A stretch of DNA of 63,531 bases from Candidatus Poribacteria bacterium. Its GTDB lineage: Bacteria; Poribacteria; WGA-4E; WGA-3G. This document shows, piece after piece, positions 45,797 to 54,924 of the stretch. Each line of letters opens with the position of its first letter. The stretch's first letter is position 1. The notes beneath the pieces are model-generated. The model had not been told where the DNA came from. It did not search any database and saw only the letters and a program-made list of their open reading frames with translations. Location of the stretch: NCBI GenBank assembly GCA_012270795.1, contig JAAXHO010000253.1:1-63531 (forward strand), read 5' to 3'. The position numbers were made by a program, and so were the translations under genes.

Positions 45797-46387
45797 ATGA
45801 AAATCGCTATCATGGGTGGCACATTCAATCCTATACATTACGCACATTTGTTGAGTGCCGAACAAGTACGTGAAGGATTAGAATTCAACAAAATTATCTT
45901 TGTTCCTGCTGCTCGCCCACCACACAAATCAAATCCAGATATCATCGCTGCAGAGCATCGATTTCAAATGGTATTGTTAGCAACTGAAAACAATCCATTT
46001 TTTGAAGTGTCGCGAATTGAATTGGAACGTAAAGGTCCCTCATATACTTTCCAAACAATAAAAGCATTGCGCAAAATATATGGGGAAACAAACGAATTGG
46101 CATGGATCATCGGAGCAGATTCACTCATTGAATACAAAATATGGAAAGACTTTGATGAAGTACTAAAACAGTGCACTCTAATTGCTACAACACGACCAAA
46201 TTACAACTTAGAACAAGTTCCATTAGAAATACTAAATCGGGTTAAAACTTTTCAAATCACTGGGTTTGATATGTCCGCAACCGAAATTCGGCACCGTATC
46301 CGAAACAATATGTCAATCCGTTATCTTGTTCCAGAAACAGTAGCAGCTTATATTCACAAACATCAATTGTATAGTGATAGGTCATAG
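45797..46387 (+). CDS. nadD: Nicotinate-nucleotide adenylyltransferase NadD
   Basis: The protein has 196 residues and converts nicotinate mononucleotide plus ATP to deamido-NAD in NAD synthesis. GGTFNPIHYAHL holds the nucleotidyltransferase T/HxGH-like motif at residues ~7-18. PPHKSN, WIIGADSL and MSATEIRHRI (ISSTxIR-type) are present. The ATG at 45797 starts the protein right at MKIAIMGGTF; a longer frame from 45740 would add an unconserved tail. It opens the nadD-yacG-yqeK-rsfS run. Confidence 0.95.
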   Translation: MKIAIMGGTFNPIHYAHLLSAEQVREGLEFNKIIFVPAARPPHKSNPDIIAAEHRFQMVLLATENNPFFEVSRIELERKGPSYTFQTIKALRKIYGETNELAWIIGADSLIEYKIWKDFDEVLKQCTLIATTRPNYNLEQVPLEILNRVKTFQITGFDMSATEIRHRIRNNMSIRYLVPETVAAYIHKHQLYSDRS

Positions 46388-46464
46388 TAAAAAAACAAAA
46401 AACAGGGCATTAGATAAAATTAAGCAAAATCTCACCTATCCATAAACCTTGAAAGGATTTGACA

Positions 46465-46698
46465 ATGAAACTAAAATGTAGTTTATGTGGTACACCTTAT
46501 GAATTTGTCTATAAAAAAGAGGAAACATTGCCAACACACTTCCCATTTTGTAGTAACAGGTGTAAGGCAATTGATTTAGGAAAATGGCTGAACGAAGAAT
46601 ACCGTATCAGTACTCCCCTACCCGATGCGGAAGAATTAACTGATATTCAGCGACAAGTTCTTGATGAATTAAAGGAAAAATCTGAAAAAAGTTACTAA
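46465..46698 (+). CDS. yacG: YacG-like zinc-binding protein (DNA gyrase inhibitor family)
   Basis: This 77-residue protein has a four-cysteine zinc site, CSLCG near the N-terminus and FCSNRCKAIDLGKWL. The WLNEEYRI tail is diagnostic of the YacG family. In E. coli YacG binds GyrB. The start ATG at 46465 has AAGGA upstream. Its stop codon abuts the yqeK start with no gap. Its place between nadD and yqeK is uncommon; yacG is often near coaE. Confidence 0.9.
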   Translation: MKLKCSLCGTPYEFVYKKEETLPTHFPFCSNRCKAIDLGKWLNEEYRISTPLPDAEELTDIQRQVLDELKEKSEKSY

Positions 46699-47382
46699 AT
46701 GATGAAACAAACAAAAATGACGATAAATAAAACAATACCTGTAAACGGAAAAATACACGCAACGTTTCCAAAAATAATGGAACTGAGGAAACAACCAAAA
46801 TCAATCGCAATTCAGAATTATCTAATTGAAAAACTTGAACCTAAACGCTACACTCATGTCCTTTCTGTTCAAGAGACCGCAGTAGCATTAGCTATGTTAC
46901 ATAATGCTGATGTTCAAAAAGTCAGTCTCGCCGCACTCCTACATGATGTCGTAAAATGGATGAGTGACGAACAATTGTACGCTGCTGTATCTCAATACAA
47001 AATAGAACTTGACCCAATCGAAAAGAATATGCCCGCTTTATTACATGCAATTGTCGGCGTGAATTATGCAATTGATTTGTTTGAAATTACCGATTTAGAT
47101 ATACTTGAAGCAATTCGATGCCACACAACAGGTAACACTTCAATGGGTATTATCGCAAAACTGATTTATGTCGCAGACTTTGTTGAACCTACTCGAGAAT
47201 ACATTGAAGCTGCTCAGGTAAGAAAAATTGCTGAAAAAGATCTGAACCAGGCAGTACATCATGTCGCACTTACTAAAATCAAGTTTTTATTACAAAAGGG
47301 TACTATAATACATCCAAATACTATCCATACATACAACAGCACACTTACAACAATAACTGAGAAAAACTATACACTTTACTAA
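46699..47382 (+). CDS. yqeK: YqeK-like HD-domain bis(5'-nucleosyl)-tetraphosphatase
   Basis: The protein has 227 residues with the HD phosphohydrolase metal site: HVLSVQETA (first His), LLHDVVKWM (HD pair near residue 81), HAIVGV, RCHTTGNTSMG, and YVADFVEPTRE near residue 157. YqeK proteins hydrolyse Ap4A symmetrically. The N-terminal ~35 residues are a basic extension beyond the family norm, and a downstream start is possible. The gene follows yacG without a gap and sits in the conserved nadD-yqeK-rsfS context. Confidence 0.9.
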   Translation: MMKQTKMTINKTIPVNGKIHATFPKIMELRKQPKSIAIQNYLIEKLEPKRYTHVLSVQETAVALAMLHNADVQKVSLAALLHDVVKWMSDEQLYAAVSQYKIELDPIEKNMPALLHAIVGVNYAIDLFEITDLDILEAIRCHTTGNTSMGIIAKLIYVADFVEPTREYIEAAQVRKIAEKDLNQAVHHVALTKIKFLLQKGTIIHPNTIHTYNSTLTTITEKNYTLY

Positions 47383-47545
47383 GATAACCCGAGTTGCTAC
47401 CCGTTATTTGTTGGAGGAGTTTCTAACCCCGATTGATAACAAAAAACAGAAAAACAACGAATGCTGATGCGAATTATCATAAATCGGGGTTAGAAACCCC
47501 TTCAACAAGAGTGTTTTGAAGTAGGTGGCAACTTAGGTTAAGATA
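47383..47545. repeat. Nested palindromic repeat between yqeK and rsfS
   Basis: Outer arms GATAACCCGAGTTGCTACC (from 47383) and GGTGGCAACTTAGGTTAAGAT (to 47545) are imperfect complements of the family also seen at 15946. Inside lies a second inverted repeat, 47408-47433 with 47483-47508, carrying GTTTCTAACCCCGAT and its complement. Confidence 0.8.
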
Positions 47546-47581
47546 AATTAACAATCATGCACCATAATTGGGAGAAAAAAT

Positions 47582-48034
47582 ATGGCGGGAAATAATAATA
47601 CATTAGAAATTGTAAAAGCAGCCGCTGCCGCTGCTGTAAGTCGTCGCGCACAAAATCCTGTGATACTTGACCTACGTAAACTGGACTGTTTTACCGACTA
47701 TTTCGCCATTTTTAGCGGAATCTCTGACGTACAAGTTGAAGGAATCTCGGAAGCAGTATTAGAGGAACTTGAGGAAAACTGGAATCAAACACCTTGGCAT
47801 CGAGAGGGAACAAATAAAGCTGATTGGATTCTGTTAGACTATGTAGATTTTGTTGTGCACATTTTCATAGATGAAAGTCGTTCATACTACAACTTGGAAC
47901 GGCTGTGGGCAGAAGCTCCACATATCCAACTCCCTGAAATGGACACACTTCCAACTATAGACGAACCAGAAGTTTACGATGAGGATGAAGTCGTATTAGG
48001 TCTTGTTTCGGCTGAAGAAGGGGAACAGGTCTAA
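47582..48034 (+). CDS. rsfS: Ribosomal silencing factor RsfS
   Basis: The protein has 150 residues and binds ribosomal protein L14 to block subunit joining. The family region is DLRKLDCFTDYFAIFSG followed by WHREGTNKADWILLDYVDFVVHIF, then YNLERLWAEAP. An acidic C-terminal tail of about 35 residues extends past the core. It completes the nadD-yqeK-rsfS context, separated from yqeK by a repeat element. Confidence 0.95.
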   Translation: MAGNNNTLEIVKAAAAAAVSRRAQNPVILDLRKLDCFTDYFAIFSGISDVQVEGISEAVLEELEENWNQTPWHREGTNKADWILLDYVDFVVHIFIDESRSYYNLERLWAEAPHIQLPEMDTLPTIDEPEVYDEDEVVLGLVSAEEGEQV

Positions 48035-48078
48035 AGGATTTAAAGATGGTTTGATGTAATCATAATTGACAAACCAAC

Positions 48079-48813
48079 TTAATCAATATTACTTAAAAGA
48101 ACTGTTACATTATCAGTTCCGCCATAAGCAAGTGCTCGACTAATCAGGTTTTCACTTGCTGTTTCAAGCGATGGGGCTGAGGATATTATATTACGCGTTT
48201 CTGTGTCATCCGTAATAAGGTCATGCAAACCGTCAGTACAAGCCAACACAATATCCCCAGGCGCAAGTGGAAATACATCTGACGCAAGTTTTACTTCAGG
48301 TGCTAATCCAATGGCTTGCGTTATGATATTACGCCTCACATGAACACGCCCCTCTTCAGGCGTAATTTCACCCTTCTCTATCATTTGTTGTACTAAAGAA
48401 TCGTCTGTGGTAATTTGGGTGAGAATATCATTATGGAGGACATACAACCGACTATCACCAACATGCACATAAGCCAAATAACTCGGGGTTACAAAACCTG
48501 CGGTCAAAGTCGTACCCATCCTTTGGTATTTTAATGATTCTTGACCCATGGCGTAGACACGTTCATTTGCTTCAGTTGCGAGTTTTTCCAAAATATTAAG
48601 GCTATTAATAGGGCCCAAATCACTTATAGGATTAGCAGTTTCTGCTGCCCACTCCTCAAAGGTTTGAAGCGCAAGTCGACTCGCTATGTCGCCACGAACA
48701 TGCCCACTCATGCCATCTGCGATCGCAAATAAACGCTTGGATTCGTCAAAAAAATAGCAATCTTCGTTTCTTTCTCGGAGATTCCCTATATCTGTTTTGG
48801 CTATAAAGTTCAT
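48079..48813 (-). CDS. PP2C-family Ser/Thr protein phosphatase
   Basis: This 244-residue soluble phosphatase has all PP2C metal-binding motifs: NLRERNEDC near residue 13, FAIADGMSGH near residue 30, AYVHVGDSRLY near residue 113, ACTDGLHDLI near residue 190, and GGTDNVTVLL at the C-terminus. It is of the Stp1/PrpC type, which usually reverses Hanks-type kinases. No kinase gene adjoins it. It is convergent with rsfS and divergent from the dipeptidase gene. Confidence 0.94.
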   Translation of the reverse strand: MNFIAKTDIGNLRERNEDCYFFDESKRLFAIADGMSGHVRGDIASRLALQTFEEWAAETANPISDLGPINSLNILEKLATEANERVYAMGQESLKYQRMGTTLTAGFVTPSYLAYVHVGDSRLYVLHNDILTQITTDDSLVQQMIEKGEITPEEGRVHVRRNIITQAIGLAPEVKLASDVFPLAPGDIVLACTDGLHDLITDDTETRNIISSAPSLETASENLISRALAYGGTDNVTVLLSNID

Positions 48814-48900
48814 CAGGTAATAGTCCTTCCCCTTAAAACATTACAATATTATAACGATGATTATTTCATTTTGTTTCATAATGAAAAAAGGAACTTTCCG

Positions 48901-49953
48901 ATGTCAACTTCTAAAGCTATTCTTGATTTCCATAAACAGTCCCTCGTGATTGATTCTCATAACGATTCCATCGTCGCACACATCCGTCGACGCAACTTGA
49001 GTCTTACAGACGAAAGCAAAAAGAATCCAAATCAACATAGCGGTACAATTGCTTACCTACGTGGACGAGTCCCACCAGAAGAGGACATTATCGGTATTCA
49101 GCTCAATATACCGAAAATGCGCCAGGGGGGAATAGACGCTGCGTTCTTTGCTGTAGATGTAACACGCGCATGGAAAAATCATCTCTCCTATGCATTAGAT
49201 GCTTTTGGGTGGTTTGATGCAGAAGTGGAAGCCAAACCCTCCGAAATTTGTATCATTCGTAACGCTGCAGATATTCAAACTGCTAAGTCTGATGGAAAAA
49301 TCGCCGCAATACTCACAATAGAAAACAGCGAAGCAGTGGAACGCAGCCTAAATATCCTAAGATCACTATATCTCCTCGGTGTTCGGTCTATTGGACTCAC
49401 ACACAACCCAAACACATGGGCAGCTTCAGGCAATGATGAAGGAGAAACCGGAGGCGGATTGACAAATTTTGGAGTTCAGTTAGTAAAAGAAATGAATAAA
49501 ATTGGAATGCTTGTAGATGTATCACACATTAGCGAACGCGGGTTTTGGGACGTATTAGATATTTCTGATGCACCTGTCATCGCCTCACATAGCAACTGCA
49601 AAACATTATGCAACCATTCTCGAAATCTAACTAACGAACAACTAAAGGCGATTGCAGCCAATGACGGTGTCGTAGGAATCACATTTGTACCTGGTTTCAT
49701 CACAGTAGACGGTTGGAAAAAAACACCAACATTCACACAACTACTGAATCATATTGATTACGCAGCAGATATCGCAGGAATTGATCATGTGGGAATCGGT
49801 TCAGATTTTGACGGTGGCGGCGAGCTACTCAAAGACGCAACAGAATACCCCAGAATCACTGAAGGTCTCAAGGATAGGGGTTATTCAGATACAGCTATAC
49901 AGAAAATATTGGGAAGAAATATACTACGTGTCTTTGAATCCGCATGCGGATAA
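48901..49953 (+). CDS. Peptidase M19 (membrane dipeptidase family)
   Basis: This is a zinc amidohydrolase-fold dipeptidase of about 350 residues. VIDSHND holds the first metal ligands. GLTHNPNT, MLVDVSHISERGFWDVLD (metal His), APVIASHSNC and DHVGIGSDFDGGG (Asp) follow. No signal peptide is seen, so it is likely cytoplasmic. The ATG at 48901 is preferred because AAGGAA precedes it; an in-frame TTG lies 30 bases upstream. Substrates may be dipeptides or dehydropeptides. Confidence 0.93.
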   Translation: MSTSKAILDFHKQSLVIDSHNDSIVAHIRRRNLSLTDESKKNPNQHSGTIAYLRGRVPPEEDIIGIQLNIPKMRQGGIDAAFFAVDVTRAWKNHLSYALDAFGWFDAEVEAKPSEICIIRNAADIQTAKSDGKIAAILTIENSEAVERSLNILRSLYLLGVRSIGLTHNPNTWAASGNDEGETGGGLTNFGVQLVKEMNKIGMLVDVSHISERGFWDVLDISDAPVIASHSNCKTLCNHSRNLTNEQLKAIAANDGVVGITFVPGFITVDGWKKTPTFTQLLNHIDYAADIAGIDHVGIGSDFDGGGELLKDATEYPRITEGLKDRGYSDTAIQKILGRNILRVFESACG

Positions 49954-50027
49954 AATCTTGAAATAGAAATTACGACAAACGTTAACAAAAATGAATTTCA
50001 ACTATTATTCATCTAAGGAAAATTACT

Positions 50028-51314
50028 ATGAAATCAACGGTCTGTACTCTTACTATACTATTACTCTCAATATTCTGTTATACCACATATTCGAATTATG
50101 CAGCTGCACAAGATTATACCAAATGGGGGTTACCTCAAGGGGCAAAGGCACGTCTTGGTAAAGGTATGCTAATTGGAAATATAGCACTTTCTCCTGATGG
50201 GTCACAGTTAGCAGTCTGCACAACCATAGGCGTTTGGATTTGCGACACAGATACAGGAAAAGAACAGCATCTGTTTAATAAACATGCAGATAATTGGGGG
50301 CGATGTGTCACATATTCTCCCGACGGTTCTACCATCGCTGTCGGAATTGATAGAAGCGATAACGAAACATTGCGTTTGATAAATGCTAACAATGGTGAAC
50401 TTATCGCCATATTTAAGGCAGATTACGGAAGCGTTAGATCTGTTGCGTTTTCTGCCGATGGAAAAACCCTCGTCAGTGGCGGAAATCCCTACATACGGGC
50501 CTGGAATATCGCCACAAAGGAACAGATTGCTGAAAATGTACATCCATGGGGTGAGGTTAATTCCATTGCATTTTCTCCCGACGGGAATACTATCGCAAGT
50601 ACCGACGATCGAAATGTATTATTGTGGGATGCTGCCACAGGTGAACGTAAAGCCACACTCAGTGGGCATATTGCTCATGGCCCCGGACATGTCCATTCTG
50701 TCGCGTTTTCACCCGATGGTAAAACAGTTGCAAGCTCAGGTAAAGACAAAACCGTAATATTATGGGATGTGGAAACCGAATCTATTCACCGAGTCCTTAC
50801 TGGACATCGGGATGAAGTACTTTCGGTTGCCTTCTCACCTGATGGGCAAACCATCGTTAGTTCAAGTAAGAACAAGATAATAAGACTGTGGAACGCATCC
50901 ACAGGTAGGGTTAAAGCAGCACTCTCCGGGCATAAAGGGGCAATAAAATCTGTTGTGTTTTCGCCTGATGGAAAAATAATCGCAAGTGCAAGCGAAGAGG
51001 ATGGAACTGTAAAACTTTGGGATGTAAAAACAAGAAAAGTCAAACACACTTTTGATGGATTTATGAGTTCCATTCATGACATCGGTTATTCGCCTGATGG
51101 AAAAATAATCGCAACTGACCATGATGAGAAATTTCTTTGTCTATGGGATGCACAATCCGGGCACCTCATTTCCAAAATTCTTAGTAATGAAAGCGATTCC
51201 CTTGCTTTTTCTCCTGATGGAAAAACTATCATTGTGGGCAGAATCGATGGGTTAGGACTGTGGAATGTAGACACAAAACTTATGAACCAATGCGTATCAC
51301 AAAAAAAGGGATAG
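50028..51314 (+). CDS. Exported WD40-repeat protein, 5' part (zero frame ends at slippery site)
   Basis: A signal peptide (1-~28, ending AAA) precedes LPQGAKARLGKG and a run of WD40 repeats. Each has the pattern VAFSPDG...VSSG...LWD, with about eight to nine visible over ~390 residues. The frame stops at TAG (51312), two codons after CAA AAA AAG, while the WD40 pattern continues in the -1 frame. With that frame the product is about 620 residues. The exported beta-propeller is probably a binding scaffold. Break: one missing A in the seven-A run, or programmed -1 frameshifting at A_AAA_AAG. Confidence 0.88.
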   Translation: MKSTVCTLTILLLSIFCYTTYSNYAAAQDYTKWGLPQGAKARLGKGMLIGNIALSPDGSQLAVCTTIGVWICDTDTGKEQHLFNKHADNWGRCVTYSPDGSTIAVGIDRSDNETLRLINANNGELIAIFKADYGSVRSVAFSADGKTLVSGGNPYIRAWNIATKEQIAENVHPWGEVNSIAFSPDGNTIASTDDRNVLLWDAATGERKATLSGHIAHGPGHVHSVAFSPDGKTVASSGKDKTVILWDVETESIHRVLTGHRDEVLSVAFSPDGQTIVSSSKNKIIRLWNASTGRVKAALSGHKGAIKSVVFSPDGKIIASASEEDGTVKLWDVKTRKVKHTFDGFMSSIHDIGYSPDGKIIATDHDEKFLCLWDAQSGHLISKILSNESDSLAFSPDGKTIIVGRIDGLGLWNVDTKLMNQCVSQKKG

Positions 51315-51907
51315 TCTATTCAATTGCATATTCTTCAGATGGCAAAATTGCCGTGAGTGGCAGCGGGAATGAGTTATGCTTGTGGGATATGACAACAAAG
51401 ACACACATAACCGTCCTTTCAGGGCATACAGATACAGTGCGTTCAGTTGCGTTCTCCCCCGACGGTAATACTATTGCATCTGCAAGCAATGACAAAACCG
51501 TGCGTCTATGGAACGTATCAACTCAAAATGAAAAAGCAATTCTGAATGGACACAGTGAGAGGATTCAAGCAGTCGCTTTTTCTCCTAATGGAAAAATGCT
51601 CGTGAGTGGTGATATGGAAGGTGAAGTGCGATTATGGGACGCAAAAACAGGAAATGCAATCTCTTTACTTACTAAACATAATTCGTTTGTCCATTCTATC
51701 GCATTCTCTCCCGATGGAAAAACTATACTTGGCGGCGGGAATAGTCTTACCACAGTTTTATGGGATGCAAAATCGGGTGAAATAAAAACTACTTTTGAAA
51801 AACATATCGGAACTGTCTTTCATGCAATCTTCTCTCCTGATGGAAAAACCATAGCAAGCACCGGTCGGGATGGGGTAGTACTCCTATGGGATTTGCCAAA
51901 CGAATAG
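51260..51907 (+). CDS. WD40-repeat protein, 3' part in the -1 frame
   Basis: This frame carries five or six more WD40 repeats (GIVYSIAYSSDG, VRSVAFSPDGNTIAS, VQAVAFSPNG-like units) and ends LLWDLPNE at a TAA. It has no signal peptide, no Shine-Dalgarno and no credible own start. The real join is at 51302-51308, giving SQKKGIVYSIAYS. It is therefore the second half of the preceding gene rather than an independent one. Confidence 0.8.
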   Translation: MECRHKTYEPMRITKKGIVYSIAYSSDGKIAVSGSGNELCLWDMTTKTHITVLSGHTDTVRSVAFSPDGNTIASASNDKTVRLWNVSTQNEKAILNGHSERIQAVAFSPNGKMLVSGDMEGEVRLWDAKTGNAISLLTKHNSFVHSIAFSPDGKTILGGGNSLTTVLWDAKSGEIKTTFEKHIGTVFHAIFSPDGKTIASTGRDGVVLLWDLPNE

Positions 51908-51937
51908 AATAAATACAGGTCAATTCTAAACGAAAAT

Positions 51938-52933
51938 CTATCTCTCAATCATTTGACAAATTGACTCCCATACTTCATCAACCGTGATCTTTTTCATACA
52001 GATATTATCTTTACACTTGTCCGTAAACTGCTTGCAAGGACTACACGGCACATCATGACGAATCATTTTATGTTCATTATCAATAGGTTGGAATTTTATG
52101 TGATTACCAGGACCGAACAAGGCTAACGTAGGTATCTTAACTGCAGTCGCAATATGCATTGGACCGGTATCGTTTGAAAGAAACAGGTCACACTTTTCTA
52201 TACACGCAGCTAACTGACGAAGCTGAAGTATTCCTGCAAAAGCATAAGATCGGTGTCGCATCAGACTAGAAACGCTTCGGACAAGTTTCACCTCTTTCGG
52301 TCCACCAAACAGAATTACCTGCGCGTTGTATTTTTCAACAAGTCTATCTCCTATAGCAGCAAAACGTTCTGGCATCCATTCCCGTAACTTCCAACCTGCA
52401 CCTGGGAATAGTCCTATCTTTAGAGGAATCTCTGAAATACCTGCTTCTTCAAAGGTATGACACGCATCAGCACGTTCAGAGTTAGATAGAAATATCTCTA
52501 ATTGACGATCTTCTGCTGGAATACCTGCAGCACGCAATAAGTCAAAATAGTGTTCTGTCGCATGTTTATTCCCCTGAACAGGAACCCGAGTGGTACAAAG
52601 CATACCCTTACCAATACGCTCAGACGCACCACTAAAATACATAAGGAGTTCTGTCCGAAACCGCCGCTGAAAATCAAATGAAACTGCAAATTTACGTTGA
52701 CGCAAAATACGGACAACCCGAAGCATCTCTTTTGTATCCCTGTCTTTGGCTGTCCGATTAAATTGGATGATCTCATTTAAATGCGGATTATTTCTAAGAA
52801 CATCTGCTGATTGCTTAGCAACAAGCATCGCCAAATAAGCGTTAGGGTAGTGGGCACGGATCGCCCGAATCGCTGGTGTTGTCAACACAATATCGCCAAG
52901 TGAACTAAGCCGAATCAGTAAAATCTTGTCCAT
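51938..52933 (-). CDS. Glycosyltransferase family 9 (LPS heptosyltransferase-like)
   Basis: The protein has 331 residues in a GT-B fold. The opening ILLIRLSSLGDIVLTTPAIRAIR and the C-terminal donor-site FLSNDTGPMHIATAVKIPTLALFG are the GT9 marks. Members transfer ADP-heptose to lipid A core, which implies LPS biogenesis at the inner face of the inner membrane. Heptosyltransferase I, II or III cannot be told apart. It stands alone, without other LPS core genes nearby. Confidence 0.93.
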   Translation of the reverse strand: MDKILLIRLSSLGDIVLTTPAIRAIRAHYPNAYLAMLVAKQSADVLRNNPHLNEIIQFNRTAKDRDTKEMLRVVRILRQRKFAVSFDFQRRFRTELLMYFSGASERIGKGMLCTTRVPVQGNKHATEHYFDLLRAAGIPAEDRQLEIFLSNSERADACHTFEEAGISEIPLKIGLFPGAGWKLREWMPERFAAIGDRLVEKYNAQVILFGGPKEVKLVRSVSSLMRHRSYAFAGILQLRQLAACIEKCDLFLSNDTGPMHIATAVKIPTLALFGPGNHIKFQPIDNEHKMIRHDVPCSPCKQFTDKCKDNICMKKITVDEVWESICQMIER

Positions 52934-53030
52934 ACTTCTGTGTCCTCCTTTGTTGGTAAAAAAATCACAACTTATGAAAACGCAAAATAATGAATAATTT
53001 TATACAAGCGACATCGGAACTATAATCTGG

Positions 53031-54209
53031 TTACTCATAAGAAAAGCTGACAACCTGTTTCTCAATACCTTTCATCGTTGCATCAACAAGTGCAGAAATA
53101 TCAAGAACCGCTTCAGCCTTATCTAATTCTGAAACTGATGCATGTGTGGCAGGATGCTTCGGAACAAAGAGTGAACAACAATCCTGATGTGGTTGTGTAG
53201 AAATATCAAAAGTACCGATCTCTTCTGCTTTAGCAATGATTTCAACCTTATCAAAACCAATAAGCGGACGCAAAATCGGAATTTCAGCAATCGCTTCAAT
53301 CGACCGAAGGTTCGTTAGCGTTTGTGACGCAACCTGTGCAAGACTTTCACCTGTAACAAGTGCCTCCGCTTCAGCAAGTGCAGCAACACGTTGCGCAATC
53401 CGAGTCATCATTCTACGATACAACAAAACCCTAAACGGAGTCGGTGTTTCTGTTACAATCGTCTGTTGGAGTTCGGCAAACGGAACTAAATAGACTTCAC
53501 TTCTATAATTTGACTCTGATAAGATACAAGCTAACTCGATAACCTTTTCCAAAGATGCTTTATCCGTATACGGATAACTATAGAAGTGGATAAATACCGC
53601 TTTCGCACCACGTTTTATCATTTGCCAAGCAGCAACAGGAGAATCAATACCACCAGATAACATCACAAGCACTTTACCACTAACACCAACGGGTAGTCCG
53701 CCTATCCCTCTCTGTTTATCTGTATAGATATATGCATCGTTGTGGGATATATTCACCCAAAATCTGAGGTCAGGATCGTACATATCTGCTTTTGTACCAG
53801 TCTTTTGGATTAAATATCCTCCTACTTCGCTGCTGACCTCAGGAGAAGTCATTGGAAATGTCTTATCTGTGCGTTTCGTTTCTACCTTTAGTGTCTCATA
53901 AGTCTTATCTGCTGCTAACTGTAAAGCGGTTTCTTTTATGGCTGTGATCTCTTTTTTAGTGCGATATACAAGTTCAAAATGTGCAACACCCATGACGCGT
54001 CGCAGTCGTTTCTCAATTTCTTTTATATTCGTGTTATCATTTACATAAACAATAATTCTATCGTGTAATCTTTTGACTTCAGCATAGTCAGTACCCTGCA
54101 ATGAGAGTCTTATATTACGGGCAAGTTTCTTTTCGAAAAATACTCTATTCTTGCCTTTAAGTCCTACCTCAGCGTAATGAATTACAAAATACTTATCGGA
54201 TAAATTCAT
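53031..54209 (-). CDS. thiI: tRNA 4-thiouridine synthase ThiI (without rhodanese domain)
   Basis: The protein has 392 residues. An N-terminal ferredoxin-like plus THUMP region (~1-165) precedes a PP-loop ATPase with VMLSGGIDSPVAAW near residue 183. GESLAQVASQTLTNLRSI and LRPLIGFDK complete it. The enzyme adenylates and thiolates tRNA U8 and may feed thiazole synthesis. It lacks the C-terminal rhodanese domain of E. coli ThiI, as many bacterial forms do. It lies 23 bp after the RNase HIII gene. Confidence 0.95.
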   Translation of the reverse strand: MNLSDKYFVIHYAEVGLKGKNRVFFEKKLARNIRLSLQGTDYAEVKRLHDRIIVYVNDNTNIKEIEKRLRRVMGVAHFELVYRTKKEITAIKETALQLAADKTYETLKVETKRTDKTFPMTSPEVSSEVGGYLIQKTGTKADMYDPDLRFWVNISHNDAYIYTDKQRGIGGLPVGVSGKVLVMLSGGIDSPVAAWQMIKRGAKAVFIHFYSYPYTDKASLEKVIELACILSESNYRSEVYLVPFAELQQTIVTETPTPFRVLLYRRMMTRIAQRVAALAEAEALVTGESLAQVASQTLTNLRSIEAIAEIPILRPLIGFDKVEIIAKAEEIGTFDISTQPHQDCCSLFVPKHPATHASVSELDKAEAVLDISALVDATMKGIEKQVVSFSYE

Positions 54210-54232
54210 GGGAATATACCTGTCCTGTTAGT

Positions 54233-54922
54233 CTATTGTTCCAGAACAACCTTTGTTAAACGAAAATGCAACTTCGCAACATTTCTTAAGGCATCGGTTC
54301 CATGTAATTTCACAAACTCTTTTCCAGTATCAATAACTTTGTATGATCCTCTTGGCAATTTGATCTTATATTGTTGTGACAATGCTTCTATTCCTCTCAG
54401 GAACGCATCACGCGCAATTATGGACGCAGCAGCAACTGCGATATCCCTTTCTGCCTTTGGAATTTCTCTTATCTTAATCTTTGAGTTAGATTGTGATTTT
54501 TCTGAATGATACGTATTCATCAGCTGTTTTTCAATCAAACCGTTTTTTGCAAACTGATCTACAAGTCCATACTTTGCATCGGTTATGTCTACAAGTTTTT
54601 GAATTACCTCAGCATGAAGGTTTACAAGCATAGTATTGAGATTGTCGCCATTTTCTTGTAAGGTTGAATAGTGGGAATTATATTCGTGTGGCATCTTTTC
54701 TATTACTACAATGTGTTGTTCGTGATGGTTCCACATCCAGTTTGCCAATTTTCGGATACGTTGTTTTGAGACCTTTTTGCCATCAGTTATTCCTTGAGCC
54801 AAAAGTTGATTGCAAATTTCACCATCAACATATACCCCCGCAACAACGAGAGGACCGAAATAGTCTCCTTTGCCAGCTTCGTCTGTACCTATCCAACTCT
54901 TCCAATTATGTATTTCTTCCAT
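54233..54922 (-). CDS. rnhC: Ribonuclease HIII-type enzyme without the N-terminal domain
   Basis: The protein has 229 residues. GTDEAGKGDYFGPLVVAGV (residues ~12-30) is the HIII form of the type 2 RNase H signature and holds two acidic catalytic residues. LVDQFAKNG and AERDIAVAAASIIARD supply the rest of the site. Canonical RNase HIII has an extra N-terminal TBP-like substrate-binding domain (~80 residues), which is absent. It starts two bases after the FMN reductase gene. It should cleave RNA in RNA-DNA hybrids. Confidence 0.9.
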   Translation of the reverse strand: MEEIHNWKSWIGTDEAGKGDYFGPLVVAGVYVDGEICNQLLAQGITDGKKVSKQRIRKLANWMWNHHEQHIVVIEKMPHEYNSHYSTLQENGDNLNTMLVNLHAEVIQKLVDITDAKYGLVDQFAKNGLIEKQLMNTYHSEKSQSNSKIKIREIPKAERDIAVAAASIIARDAFLRGIEALSQQYKIKLPRGSYKVIDTGKEFVKLHGTDALRNVAKLHFRLTKVVLEQ

Positions 54923-54924
54923 AT

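Noticed and set aside
50135-51753. Minus-strand ORFs opposite the WD40 gene with repeated FPSGE motifs
   Set aside because: The repetition is the reverse complement of the SPDG-coding repeats; these are shadows.
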